A DNA stretch of 24,707 bases from an uncultured Clostridia bacterium. GTDB lineage: Bacteria; Bacillota; Clostridia; Christensenellales; CASEPJ01. Under the pieces are notes generated by a model. It saw only the letters and a program-made list of their open reading frames with translations. It searched no databases and was not told the DNA's origin. The stretch covers positions 1-24,707 of the forward strand of contig CASEPJ010000017.1 in the NCBI GenBank assembly GCA_949289715.1. Direction: 5' to 3'. The position numbers and the translations under genes are program-made. Below are positions 8,404 through 16,593 of the stretch, piece by piece (the stretch's first letter is position 1; every line of letters starts with the position of its first letter).

Positions 8404-10074
8404 ATGAAATCAGACATTGAAATAGCCCAATCCGTTCAAATGCGACCTATTTTAAAAATAGCCGAAGCAGCGCATATAGATGAAAAATATATAGAATATT
8501 ACGGTAAATATAAAGCAAAAGTCGATTTGTCTTTTTTGGAGAACAGCACTAAAAAGGATGGAAAATTGGTTTTGGTAACCGCCATTAATCCTACGCCTGC
8601 GGGTGAAGGAAAAACCACTACCACAATTGGTCTTGCGGACGGATTAAAAAAAATCGGTAAAAAAGTAACCGTTGCGCTAAGGGAACCGTCGTTAGGTCCT
8701 GTATTCGGCGTAAAGGGAGGCGCTGCAGGGGGAGGATATGCTCAAGTCGTACCCATGGAAGACATAAATCTTCATTTTACAGGAGATTTTCATGCGGTGG
8801 GCGCAGCTAATAATTTGCTTGCGGCAATGGTGGACAATCATATTTATCAAGGCAATGCTTTAAACATCGACCCTAAAAAAATTACATGGAAAAGATGTGT
8901 GGATATGAACGACAGGCAATTAAGATGCGTGGTTGACGGTTTGGGCGGCAGTATTAACGGTGTACCTAGAGAGGACGGTTTCGATATTACGGTGGCTTCG
9001 GAAATCATGGCTGTTTTATGTCTATCTTCTTCAATGGCAGATTTGAAAAAGAGATTGTCTTCTATAATAGTTGGCTATACTTATAATGGAGAAGCCGTTA
9101 CCACCGGACAGTTAAAAGCCGCCGGGGCTATGGCTGCGCTTTTAAAGGATGCTTTAAAACCCAATTTAGTACAGACTTTAGAGGGAACTCCCGCATTTGT
9201 ACACGGAGGACCGTTCGCAAACATAGCACACGGATGCAATTCCGTACTCGCTACGAAAATGGCGATGAAAACGGCAGATTACGCAATAACGGAGGCAGGT
9301 TTCGGCGGCGACTTAGGTGCGGAAAAATTTTTGGATATAAAATGCAGAAAGGCCGGCTTAAAACCTTCCGCCGTTGTAATAGTTGCTACGGTTAGAGCTT
9401 TAAAATATCACGGAGGAGCAAATCTTTTGGATCTTAACAATGAAGACACGTCGGCTTTAGAAAAAGGACTGCCGAATTTGTTGAGACACGTATACAATAT
9501 TAAAAATATATATAAATTACCGTCGGTGGTTGCTATTAATCGTTTTCCCACCGATTCGGATAGGGAAATATCCCTAATTATAAAAAAATGTAAAGAATTG
9601 GGCGTCAATGCGGTTTTGTCCACGGTATGGGCAGAAGGCGGGCAAGGCGGTATCAATTTGGCAAACGAAGTCGTAAAACTATGCGAGCAAGAAAACGATT
9701 TTTCCTTTGCATATGACGAAAATGACAATATAGTAAAAAAACTCGAAGATTTAACTCATAATATTTACGGCGGCAGAGGAGTTGTTTTCACGAAGGAAGC
9801 GTTAAGTCAAATTGAAAACTTGGAAAAATTAGGTTTTAACAATACGCCCGTATGTGTCGCTAAAACTCAATACAGTTTTTCCGACGATATGACTAAACTC
9901 GGAGCGCCAAAGGATTTCGACATTACCGTTCGAAGTGTTAAAATTTCGGCAGGAGCGGGTTTTGTGGTTGCTCTTACCGGCAATATAATGACAATGCCGG
10001 GTTTGCCTAAACAGCCTGCAGCAGAAAAAATAGATGTAGACGATAAAACGGGAAAAATTAAAGGCCTGTTTTAA
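8404..10074 (+). CDS. fhs: Formate-tetrahydrofolate ligase (formyl-THF synthetase)
   Basis: Uses ATP to join formate to THF, making 10-formyl-THF. The 556 residues match the family length. The nucleotide-binding motif PTPAGEGKTTTT is at 63-74, and EPSLGPVFGVKGGAAGGGYA follows, which is typical of the family. It lies 36 bases after purL with a good GGGAGAG ribosome site, so it is probably cotranscribed. In this setting it supplies the one-carbon donor for PurN and AICAR transformylase encoded upstream. In acetogens the same enzyme serves the Wood-Ljungdahl methyl branch, but nothing else here points to that pathway. Confidence 0.97.
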   Translation: MKSDIEIAQSVQMRPILKIAEAAHIDEKYIEYYGKYKAKVDLSFLENSTKKDGKLVLVTAINPTPAGEGKTTTTIGLADGLKKIGKKVTVALREPSLGPVFGVKGGAAGGGYAQVVPMEDINLHFTGDFHAVGAANNLLAAMVDNHIYQGNALNIDPKKITWKRCVDMNDRQLRCVVDGLGGSINGVPREDGFDITVASEIMAVLCLSSSMADLKKRLSSIIVGYTYNGEAVTTGQLKAAGAMAALLKDALKPNLVQTLEGTPAFVHGGPFANIAHGCNSVLATKMAMKTADYAITEAGFGGDLGAEKFLDIKCRKAGLKPSAVVIVATVRALKYHGGANLLDLNNEDTSALEKGLPNLLRHVYNIKNIYKLPSVVAINRFPTDSDREISLIIKKCKELGVNAVLSTVWAEGGQGGINLANEVVKLCEQENDFSFAYDENDNIVKKLEDLTHNIYGGRGVVFTKEALSQIENLEKLGFNNTPVCVAKTQYSFSDDMTKLGAPKDFDITVRSVKISAGAGFVVALTGNIMTMPGLPKQPAAEKIDVDDKTGKIKGLF

Positions 10075-10226
10075 ATAAATTATAATATGAAAAAATTGAC
10101 TTCGTGTTTATAATTTTAATACAAATTTAATTAGTGAGTCGCATGATTATTTGAAAATTCTTATTAAAATAAATTATAATAAATCAAAAAATTTAAAAAA
10201 AAATTAATAAAATTTATAAAAAATAA

Positions 10227-10255
10227 TTGACATATACTTTCCGCAGTGATATAAT
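10227..10255 (+). promoter_or_regulatory. Consensus sigma-A promoter for glnN
   Basis: TTGACA (10227-10232), exactly 17 bases, TATAAT (10250-10255): a perfect match to the vegetative consensus. A start near 10262 puts the leader terminator about 16 bases into the transcript. Such a strong promoter in front of a terminator fits control after initiation. Confidence 0.85.
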
Positions 10256-10277
10256 ATGACAAAATTAATTGAGTGGC

Positions 10278-10314
10278 AAGGGTGCTGCGGGAGTTATACC
10301 CGTAGCACTTTTTT
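10278..10314 (+). terminator. Intrinsic terminator in the glnN leader (attenuator candidate)
   Basis: GTGCTGCGGG (10282-10291) pairs with CCCGTAGCAC (10299-10308) with one G-U wobble across a 7-base loop, followed by TTTTTT (10309-10314). It lies between the promoter and the glnN ribosome site, so every transcript from that promoter must pass it. No alternative antiterminator fold is obvious by eye. Confidence 0.8.
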
Positions 10315-10393
10315 GATTTTAAACGCAATAAACCTATTTTTTAATAAGGCGCATATAGTTAAAAAGGGTAAAATAAAAAAGGAGAATATATTT

Positions 10394-12475
10394 ATGAAGG
10401 ATCTTCCAAACTATTTCGGATGCTTGGTGTTTAACGACAAGGTAATGAATCAGAGGTTACCAAAGGATATTTATAAACAGCTGAAAAAAACTATTGCGGA
10501 AGGTAAGAGCCTTACTATAGAAGTTGCCAATGCTGTCGCAAATGCAATGAAAGATTGGGCGGTGGAACATGGAGTTACTCACTATACTCATTGGTTTCAG
10601 CCTATGACCAATATTACGGCAGAAAAACACGATTCTTTCATATCGCCTACAAACGACGGCGGAGTTATTATGGAATTTTCGGGAAAAGAATTGATTAAAG
10701 GCGAACCCGATGCATCGAGTTTTCCTTCGGGAGGATTGCGTTCCACCTTTGAAGCGAGAGGTTATACCGCATGGGATCCTACTTCCTATGCTTTTATTAA
10801 AGACGGTATTTTATGTATTCCTACTGCATTTTGCAGCTATACTGGAGAAGCATTGGATAAAAAGACGCCCCTTTTGAGAAGTATGGAAGCCATTAATACG
10901 CAAGCTTTAAGAATTTTGAAATTATTTGGCAGGGACGACGCTAAGAAAGTTACCTCCACCGTAGGTCCGGAGCAGGAATATTTTTTGGTAGATAAAAAAA
11001 TGTTCGAGGCACGTACCGACCTTATATTGACGGGGAGAACATTGGTAGGGGCAAGAACTCCTAAAGGTCAAGAACTTGAAGACCATTATTTCGGAGTTGT
11101 TAAACCGAGAGTTGTAGCATATATGAAAGAGCTCGACGAGGAATTATGGAAATTAGGTATTTATGCCAAGACAAAACATAACGAAGTTGCTCCCGCTCAG
11201 CACGAACTCGCTCCCATATATACAAGTACCAATATTGCAACCGACCACAATCAGCTGACAATGGAAATGATGAAAAAAGTTGCAACCAAACACGGACTTG
11301 CATGTCTATTACATGAAAAACCATTTGCGGGTGTTAACGGCAGCGGTAAACATAATAACTGGTCCATTTCGACAGATACCGGCTATAACCTTTTGGAACC
11401 CGGTAAGGATCCTTATGAAAATGCACAGTTTTTATTGTTTCTTTCCGCAGTAATAAAAGCGGTAGACGAATATCAGGATTTATTGAGAATTTCTGTAGCA
11501 AGCGCAGGTAATGACCATCGTTTGGGAGCTAACGAAGCTCCTCCCGCAATAGTATCCATGTTTTTGGGCGATGAACTTACCGGTATCCTGGCGGCAATAG
11601 AGGAAGGCAGAAATTATTCCAGACGTGCTAAATGCGAAGTGGAAATAGGCGTTCACGTTTTACCTAAATTTTCTATGGACAGCACCGATAGAAACAGAAC
11701 ATCTCCGTTTGCTTTTACCGGAAATAAATTTGAGTTCAGAATGCCGGGTTCATCTTTTTCGATAGCCGATATAAATATGATTTTAAATACTATAATAGCC
11801 GAAGAATTGTGCCAATTCGCTGATGAACTCGAAAATGCGGAAGATTTCCAGAAATCGCTGAAATCGATAATAATAAAAACCATTAAAGAACATAAACGAA
11901 TCATTTTCAACGGAAACAACTATTCGGAAGAATGGGTGAAAGAGGCGAAGAAGAGAGGCTTACTAAATTTAAAATCTACTGTCGAAGCTTTACCTTATTT
12001 AACGGCGGAAAAGAATGTTAAACTTTTTGAAAAACACGGCATATTTACCGAAACCGAATTACATTCAAGAGAAGAAATTTTAATTGAAAATTATAGTAAA
12101 ATTATTCACATAGAAAGTCTTACTATGACCGATATTTTAAGGAAACAGATACTTCCTGCCGTTATGAATAATATTAAAGATTTATCTGCTTCGGCTGCTT
12201 CATTGAAATCGTTGGGTATAAAATTTAATTACGAATCGCTGGAATCGTTGGTATCTCTTTATCAGGATTGTGAAAAAGCTACCGGCGAACTTGAAAAAGT
12301 GGTTTTCGAAGCTGAAAATCTCGGAACGGGACTTGAAGCAGCTAAATATTATAAGAGCAGCGTAATTCCCGCAATGGAAAAAGTTAGACTGTATGCGGAT
12401 AAATTAGAGCTTAAAACAGGTAAAAAATATTGGCCGTTCCCCACATATGAGGATTTGCTTTTTGGAGTTAACTAA
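10394..12475 (+). CDS. glnN: Glutamine synthetase type III
   Basis: Makes glutamine from glutamate, ammonium and ATP. From the ATG at 10394 the protein has 693 residues, as usual for GSIII and much longer than GSI (about 450). Motifs seen: GPEQEYFLVD (191-200), KHNEVAPAQHELAP (261-274) and KPFAGVNGSGKHNNWS (309-324), all active-site regions of this type. The frame stays open upstream to an ATG at 10256, but that codon abuts the -10 box, and AAAAAAGGAG 10 bases before 10394 fixes the later start. An ammonium transporter follows. Regulation is likely through the leader terminator. Confidence 0.95.
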   Translation: MKDLPNYFGCLVFNDKVMNQRLPKDIYKQLKKTIAEGKSLTIEVANAVANAMKDWAVEHGVTHYTHWFQPMTNITAEKHDSFISPTNDGGVIMEFSGKELIKGEPDASSFPSGGLRSTFEARGYTAWDPTSYAFIKDGILCIPTAFCSYTGEALDKKTPLLRSMEAINTQALRILKLFGRDDAKKVTSTVGPEQEYFLVDKKMFEARTDLILTGRTLVGARTPKGQELEDHYFGVVKPRVVAYMKELDEELWKLGIYAKTKHNEVAPAQHELAPIYTSTNIATDHNQLTMEMMKKVATKHGLACLLHEKPFAGVNGSGKHNNWSISTDTGYNLLEPGKDPYENAQFLLFLSAVIKAVDEYQDLLRISVASAGNDHRLGANEAPPAIVSMFLGDELTGILAAIEEGRNYSRRAKCEVEIGVHVLPKFSMDSTDRNRTSPFAFTGNKFEFRMPGSSFSIADINMILNTIIAEELCQFADELENAEDFQKSLKSIIIKTIKEHKRIIFNGNNYSEEWVKEAKKRGLLNLKSTVEALPYLTAEKNVKLFEKHGIFTETELHSREEILIENYSKIIHIESLTMTDILRKQILPAVMNNIKDLSASAASLKSLGIKFNYESLESLVSLYQDCEKATGELEKVVFEAENLGTGLEAAKYYKSSVIPAMEKVRLYADKLELKTGKKYWPFPTYEDLLFGVN

Positions 12476-12579
12476 TAAAAATTATTTGTGACGGGCTTAT
12501 GGATACGATTGTTTTATAACAGGTTAAATTATTAAAATATAAACAAAAAACAAATAAGTTTAAAAAAACATTAAACACA

Positions 12580-12619
12580 AAGGGGTGTTTCCTTGGACAG
12601 GAAACACCCCTTATTTTTT
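12580..12619 (+). terminator. Strong intrinsic terminator touching the amtB ribosome site
   Basis: Perfect 13-bp stem AAGGGGTGTTTCC (12580-12592) and GGAAACACCCCTT (12600-12612), 7-base loop, then ATTTTTT to 12619. The next base begins AGGAGG, the amtB ribosome site. No promoter fits between the hairpin and the ATG. It is either the glnN terminator with read-through into amtB or, more likely from its position, an amtB attenuator. Confidence 0.9.
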
Positions 12620-12630
12620 AGGAGGATTTT

Positions 12631-14412
12631 ATGAAAGATTTATTATTAACTTCTATGCTTGATTCCATAGAAGGCGTGGGCGGAACGACAGGCGTTTTAT
12701 GGATATTGGTCGGAATTACTTTGGTATTTTTTATGCAAGCCGGATTTGCAATGGTAGAAGCCGGATTTACCAGAGCAAAAAACACGGGAAATATTATAAT
12801 GAAAAACGCAATAGATTTTACTATAGGTTCAGTAGTTTTTTGGCTGTTCGGCTATGGAATAATGCATGGTATTGACAATATGGGAATTATAGGAACGCCT
12901 ATTAATCCTTTCAAAGAATTTGATTGGATGCACTTGATGTTTCAAATGGTATTTTGTGCAACGGCTGCCACTATAGTTTCCGGCGCAATGGCCGAAAGAA
13001 CAAAATTTTCAGCATATTGTGTGTATAGTTTAATAATTTCTCTTTTAATATATCCCATTTCTGGTCACTGGATATGGGGCGGCGGTTGGTTATCGAAATT
13101 GGGATTTGTAGATTTTGCAGGGTCAACGGCGGTACACCTTGTAGGCGGTACTGCAGCTTTGGTCGGTGCCATAATTTTAGGACCGAGACTCGGAAAATAT
13201 AAGAGATTGCCCGACGGAAAACTCGAATCCAAAGCAATTCCGGGGCATAGCATTGCGTTAGGTGCGTTAGGTGTTTTTATACTTTGGTTCGGATGGTACG
13301 GCTTTAACGGTTCATCTACATACGGTTTCGATGTTTATTCTTCCGTTCTTGCCGCTAAAGTTTTTGTTACGACAACTCTTGCTTGCTCTACGGCAATGTT
13401 GACGGCAATGTTCATAACATGGATAAAATATAAAAAACCAGATGTATCAATGACTTTAAACGGTGCGCTTGCGGGGCTTGTTGCAATTACTGCCGGTTGT
13501 GCAAACGTATCGCCTTTAGGTGCCGCCATTATTGGTATTATTGCCGGATTTATAGTTGTATACGGTATTGAGTTTATAGATAAAAAATTACATGTGGATG
13601 ATCCAGTAGGTGCAATTGCCGTTCATGGTATGTGCGGTTCATCCGGAACAATTTTAGTTGGTTTATTTTGCGAAACAAACGGCGTTATTTCGGGACTTAT
13701 TAAAAACGAAGCACTGACACTAGGCGAAGCATTTAAATTTTTCGGTATTCAGGTTTTAGGCGTGGCAAGTGTAATAGCTTGGGTAAGCGTGACTATGATA
13801 GCAGTATTCTTTATTATTAAAAAAGTGATCGGCCTGAGAGTTTCTAAAGAAGAAGAAATTAAAGGATTAGATATTATGGAACACGGTTTACCGAGTGCTT
13901 ATCCTGATTTTATGCCAATAACTATGGCTTCTACTCTTACAGGTTTTGAAAGTGAAGATGATGAGGTTATAGATCCTAAAGCCCCTGCAAAAATTGACGA
14001 TGCAGTACAGGTAACAAAAGTGTCTACGGCGTTTAATGTCGGTTCAGTTTCGCCAAGTCCTTTATCTAAAGTGGTAATTTTAGCAAATTATGAAAAATTC
14101 GAACCGTTAAAAGCTGCGATGGATAAAATAGGCATTACAGGTATGACTGTAACAAACGTTTCGGGATGCGGTTTGCAACGAGGCGGAGTTGTTAGTTATT
14201 ATAGGGGCGTAAAAATGGATATGAAACTTCTGCCGAAAATAAAAATGGAAATAGTAGTGGCAAAAATACCTGTGGAAACAGTTATAGAAGCAGCTAAAAA
14301 AGCATTATACAGCGGCAACTATGGCGACGGAAAGATTTTTGTTTACGATGTACGTGATGTCGTGCGTATTAGAACGGGAGAAACCGGATACGATGCTTTG
14401 CAAGATGATTAA
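12631..14412 (+). CDS. amtB: Ammonium transporter with C-terminal PII (GlnK-like) domain
   Basis: 593 residues, against about 400-450 for an ordinary Amt. Residues about 20-400 form an 11-helix Amt channel with Asp161, the pore twin histidines His169 (STAVHLVGG) and His332 (AVHGMCGSSGT), and SGAMAERTKF. After a linker rich in acidic residues (about 405-475), residues 478-590 are a complete PII domain: T-loop with Tyr524 before RG (the place of the uridylylated Tyr51 of GlnK), B-loop SGNYGDGKIFVYDV, and C-terminal RIRTGETG. The gate that blocks the channel when nitrogen is plentiful is thus tethered to it. AGGAGG 5 bases before the ATG sets the start. Transport function is secure; regulation by the tethered PII is inferred. 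Confidence 0.95.
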   Translation: MKDLLLTSMLDSIEGVGGTTGVLWILVGITLVFFMQAGFAMVEAGFTRAKNTGNIIMKNAIDFTIGSVVFWLFGYGIMHGIDNMGIIGTPINPFKEFDWMHLMFQMVFCATAATIVSGAMAERTKFSAYCVYSLIISLLIYPISGHWIWGGGWLSKLGFVDFAGSTAVHLVGGTAALVGAIILGPRLGKYKRLPDGKLESKAIPGHSIALGALGVFILWFGWYGFNGSSTYGFDVYSSVLAAKVFVTTTLACSTAMLTAMFITWIKYKKPDVSMTLNGALAGLVAITAGCANVSPLGAAIIGIIAGFIVVYGIEFIDKKLHVDDPVGAIAVHGMCGSSGTILVGLFCETNGVISGLIKNEALTLGEAFKFFGIQVLGVASVIAWVSVTMIAVFFIIKKVIGLRVSKEEEIKGLDIMEHGLPSAYPDFMPITMASTLTGFESEDDEVIDPKAPAKIDDAVQVTKVSTAFNVGSVSPSPLSKVVILANYEKFEPLKAAMDKIGITGMTVTNVSGCGLQRGGVVSYYRGVKMDMKLLPKIKMEIVVAKIPVETVIEAAKKALYSGNYGDGKIFVYDVRDVVRIRTGETGYDALQDD

Positions 14413-14447
14413 TTCTTCTTTTAACATAAATGCGAAATTTATTTTTC

Positions 14448-14491
14448 ATAAAACAGAGCTTTTTATTAAAAAGTTCTGTTTTATATTTTTA
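14448..14491 (+). terminator. amtB terminator
   Basis: A 17-bp stem with one G-U pair: ATAAAACAGAGCTTTTT (14448-14464) and AAAAAGTTCTGTTTTAT (14468-14484), 3-base loop, then a T-rich tail. It lies 36 bases past the amtB stop. Confidence 0.75.
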
Positions 14492-14674
14492 TTAAAAAAA
14501 ACGATTTATTAATTTTTTTTTATAAAATAATTAAATTATTAATTGTTATTCGATAATTTTTGATATTAATTAAATAAAAACAAAATTAGTGTTTAAAAGC
14601 TATGTTTCAAATTTAATAGGGCATGAAAGTATAATTTTTATTTTTTATGATACATTTTTATTCATTATATAAAT

Positions 14675-14715
14675 AAAAAAACAAGTCGCAGTAATAAACT
14701 GCGACTTGTTTTTTT
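14675..14715. terminator. Bidirectional terminator between amtB and hsp20
   Basis: Perfect 13-bp stem AACAAGTCGCAGT (14680-14692) and ACTGCGACTTGTT (14698-14710) flanked by an A run on the left and a T run on the right, so it can work on both strands. It lies 16 bases beyond the hsp20 stop and mainly serves that gene. Confidence 0.88.
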
Positions 14716-14730
14716 AATAATTAATTGTTG

Positions 14731-15153
14731 TTATTCGATTCTTATACGTTTGATTTCCGGCAAAGTTTCCTCGCATTTAGGAACACTTAGTTTCAATACA
14801 CCGTTTTCGTATTTAGCCGAAATATCGTCTTCGTTTACGTTACCTACATAGTAACTTCTTTGGCAGGAATAAGAACGTTCTTTTTTGATATAATGTCCTT
14901 TTTCGTCATTGTCTTTTTCTTCTTTCTTTGCGGATATGGTAATATACCCGTCGTTTAAGGATACCGAAATATCGTCTTTGTTAAAGCCGGGCATTTCAAC
15001 ATCCATTTCATACGATTTATCAGTTTCTTTAATATCTGTTCTCATACTATCAAGGTCAACATTATAAAACATAGGTCTGAAAAAATCGTTGAAAGCTTCG
15101 TCAAATAAATCTAATCCGTCATTGTGATTTCTTCTTGTTAAATAATTTTTCAT
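14731..15153 (-). CDS. Hsp20 / alpha-crystallin small heat-shock protein
   Basis: ATP-independent chaperone that holds unfolding proteins. The 140-residue protein begins MKNYLTRRNH. Residues about 37-135 form the alpha-crystallin domain with YEMDVEMPGFNKDDISVSL, DGYITISAKK and the conserved GVLKLSVPK. It ends KRIRIE, an I-x-I-type oligomerisation tail. The frame runs 15 codons further upstream, but AAAGGAG lies 8 bases before the ATG at 15153 and fixes the start. Single gene, with its own promoter, CIRCE-type operator and terminator. Regulation by HrcA is therefore likely. hspA or hsp18 would be possible names. Confidence 0.94.
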   Translation of the reverse strand: MKNYLTRRNHNDGLDLFDEAFNDFFRPMFYNVDLDSMRTDIKETDKSYEMDVEMPGFNKDDISVSLNDGYITISAKKEEKDNDEKGHYIKKERSYSCQRSYYVGNVNEDDISAKYENGVLKLSVPKCEETLPEIKRIRIE

Positions 15154-15191
15154 AATTGTTACTCCTTTTATATTTAAATTTTTCAAAGCTG

Positions 15192-15241
15192 TTAGCAATC
15201 TAAATTATCGACTGTTAGCAATCAATCTCTTTGATTGCTAA
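15192..15241. promoter_or_regulatory. CIRCE-like HrcA operator with an extra half-site
   Basis: TTAGCAATC (15215-15223), 9 bases, GATTGCTAA (15233-15241): a perfect inverted repeat with the arm length and 9-base spacing of CIRCE (consensus arm TTAGCACTC, one base different). A third copy of the left arm, TTAGCAATC, is at 15192-15200, 23 bases away. The operator covers the predicted transcription start and early leader of hsp20, as expected for repression by HrcA. Confidence 0.85.
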
Positions 15242-15242
15242 T

Positions 15243-15270
15243 ATTATAGCACTTTAAAAACATTTGTCAA
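15243..15270 (-). promoter_or_regulatory. Sigma-A promoter of hsp20
   Basis: Read on the minus strand: TTGACA (15270-15265), 16-base spacer, TATAAT (15248-15243). Both boxes are perfect consensus. The start would fall near 15236, inside the operator. Confidence 0.88.
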
Positions 15271-15474
15271 GTGTTTTTAAAAAAAAATTAAATTTTTTTA
15301 AATTTTTTTAAAACTGATTTATAATAATTTCCTGAATTTTTATTTTTATATTTTTTATAAATATTTAATTGAATTTTTGATTATTAATTAAATAAAATAT
15401 TAAAATTTAAATATTATTTAAAATTAAATTCAGTTGAAATTCATATTCAGTTAATTTAAATAATGTTTTTTTAA

Positions 15475-16377
15475 TTAAATACTTATTTTATTTATAATAT
15501 CCTTTGTTGAATAAGCGGAATCTCTGTTAAACCTGTTTAGGCTTAATAGACACTCACAATCTCCTTTTTTTATAACATTGACTTTTTGAGAACAATTGAA
15601 AATTACTTTGAACCCCATATTTTTAAGAGTGTTTTTTGCAATATCGTTATATCTACCGAAAGGATAAGCAAAACATATGCAATTTACACCGCTTTTCAGC
15701 TTTAAATAGTCCTGACACCTTTCGATATCGCTTTTAATGGCATTAATATAGCTATTTGTATCTTCTCCCGGTAATTTGCCTATTCCGTATCGGGGGGTAT
15801 ATTTATGCAAATTATAAGTGTGATTTCCTATTTCGAAAACTCCGCTATCGTTTAGTGTTTTTATTTCGTCCCAAGTGAGATGAGAATAATTAGGGTTAGA
15901 GTGGTCACCGCTTGTGGAACTGAATTCGCTGAAAGCTCCGATTATATTAATAACGCCTTTAAAACCGTATTCTTTAAAAAGAGGAAGAGCATAATAAAAA
16001 TTGTTATAATGTCCGTCGTCAAATGTTATTAATATCGGTTTTTCGGGTAAAGTATTTTTTCCTTCAACAAAGCCTATAAGTTCTTTTAAACTTATGCTTT
16101 TAAAGCCGGCTTCTTTTAACGCTATTAAATCTTTTTTTAATACGTCGGGATGAATAATATAGGTACTTGATTTAGATTTTAATATAGAATGATACATTAA
16201 TACCGGCAAATTGCGTGTGTCTTCATCCGATATAGATAATTTTTTTATTGAATTGTCGTAATTGTTTTTTGAAGAAAATTTGCTTTCGATATCGAAAACA
16301 TTAAAAACCGATAATAAAAAAAATATCGTTGCCGTTATAAAAATTAAAATACTTTTAATTTCCCGTTTTTTATTCAT
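15475..16377 (-). CDS. Membrane-anchored polysaccharide deacetylase (NodB-type)
   Basis: Likely removes acetyl groups from N- or O-acetylated polysaccharide at the cell surface. The 300-residue protein has a basic N-terminus and one hydrophobic segment at about 8-28, which fits an uncleaved anchor. The catalytic domain shows LPVLMYHS (58-64), motif 1 TFDDG (118-122, catalytic and metal Asp), motif 2 HTYNLH (186-191, two metal histidines) and motif 3 AYPFGRYN (237-244). It resembles the PgaB/IcaB and PdaA-like group; the substrate is not clear. No good ribosome site precedes the ATG, so the start is less certain than the family. It stands alone between AT-rich gaps. Confidence 0.88.
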   Translation of the reverse strand: MNKKREIKSILIFITATIFFLLSVFNVFDIESKFSSKNNYDNSIKKLSISDEDTRNLPVLMYHSILKSKSSTYIIHPDVLKKDLIALKEAGFKSISLKELIGFVEGKNTLPEKPILITFDDGHYNNFYYALPLFKEYGFKGVINIIGAFSEFSSTSGDHSNPNYSHLTWDEIKTLNDSGVFEIGNHTYNLHKYTPRYGIGKLPGEDTNSYINAIKSDIERCQDYLKLKSGVNCICFAYPFGRYNDIAKNTLKNMGFKVIFNCSQKVNVIKKGDCECLLSLNRFNRDSAYSTKDIINKISI

Positions 16378-16479
16378 AATATTATATTTTGCTTTAATTT
16401 TTTAAAAATGCATTATTTGTAAAAAATATTTTTTTTCAAATAAAACTATTTTTAAACTTGTTTATATTACGAAAAGTAA

Positions 16480-16508
16480 AATTTATTAATAAAAAAGCTA
16501 AAGTGCAA
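16480..16508 (-). promoter_or_regulatory. Possible promoter of the deacetylase gene
   Basis: On the minus strand TTGCAC (16508-16503), 17-base spacer, TAAATT (16485-16480), about 100 bases before the ATG. The -10 match is fair only. Confidence 0.33.
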
Positions 16509-16553
16509 ACAAAATATGTTATAATCGAATTTTGTTTTTTTCATAAACTTCCT

Positions 16554-16593
16554 AAAGAAAAAACCCGCAAACCGATTTGCGGGTTTTTTCTTT
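16554..16593. terminator. Strong bidirectional terminator
   Basis: AAACCCGCAAA (16561-16571) and TTTGCGGGTTT (16576-16586) with loop CCGA, continued outward by A-T pairs to about 18 bp, and T runs on both strands. It lies about 160 bases beyond the end of the glutaredoxin-like gene, whose transcript it probably ends. Confidence 0.88.

Larger units (their letters stand above)
10075..10393. other. 319-base region between fhs and the glutamine synthetase gene
   Basis: The left 150 bases are AT-rich without a visible gene or clear fhs terminator. The right part holds a strong promoter (10227-10255) and a leader terminator (10278-10314), listed separately, then about 80 bases up to the ribosome site AAAGGAG before the glnN ATG. 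Confidence 0.7.
14413..14730. other. 318-base convergent intergenic region between amtB and hsp20
   Basis: Two terminators occupy it, one just after amtB and one just before the hsp20 stop. Between them is plain AT-rich sequence without a supported gene; the short 63-codon frame from 14321 is an overlap shadow. Confidence 0.75.
15154..15474. other. 321-base region between hsp20 and the polysaccharide deacetylase gene
   Basis: The left 120 bases carry the hsp20 ribosome site, operator and promoter. From about 15275 to 15474 the sequence is almost only A and T; I see no gene and no GC-containing terminator for the deacetylase gene, which ends at 15475. Confidence 0.7.

Noticed and set aside
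10256..10393. 46-residue N-terminal extension of glutamine synthetase in the same frame
   Set aside because: The ATG at 10256 directly follows the -10 box and the segment spans the terminator hairpin; the start at 10394 has a proper ribosome site and gives the normal GSIII length.
12476..12580. ANTAR-type double hairpin upstream of the amtB terminator
   Set aside because: No pair of stems with the expected hexaloops could be found by eye; the stretch is mostly A and T. A covariance search would decide.
14321..14512. 63-codon plus-strand frame at the amtB end
   Set aside because: Overlaps the end of the PII domain in another frame and runs through the amtB terminator hairpin.
15154..15198. 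15-residue extension of Hsp20
   Set aside because: It includes the ribosome site of the start at 15153, which also begins the usual Hsp20 N-terminus.
16520..16593. Small RNA on the plus strand (TATAAT followed by a terminator)
   Set aside because: No -35 box at a suitable distance; the terminator is better explained by the minus-strand glutaredoxin-like gene.
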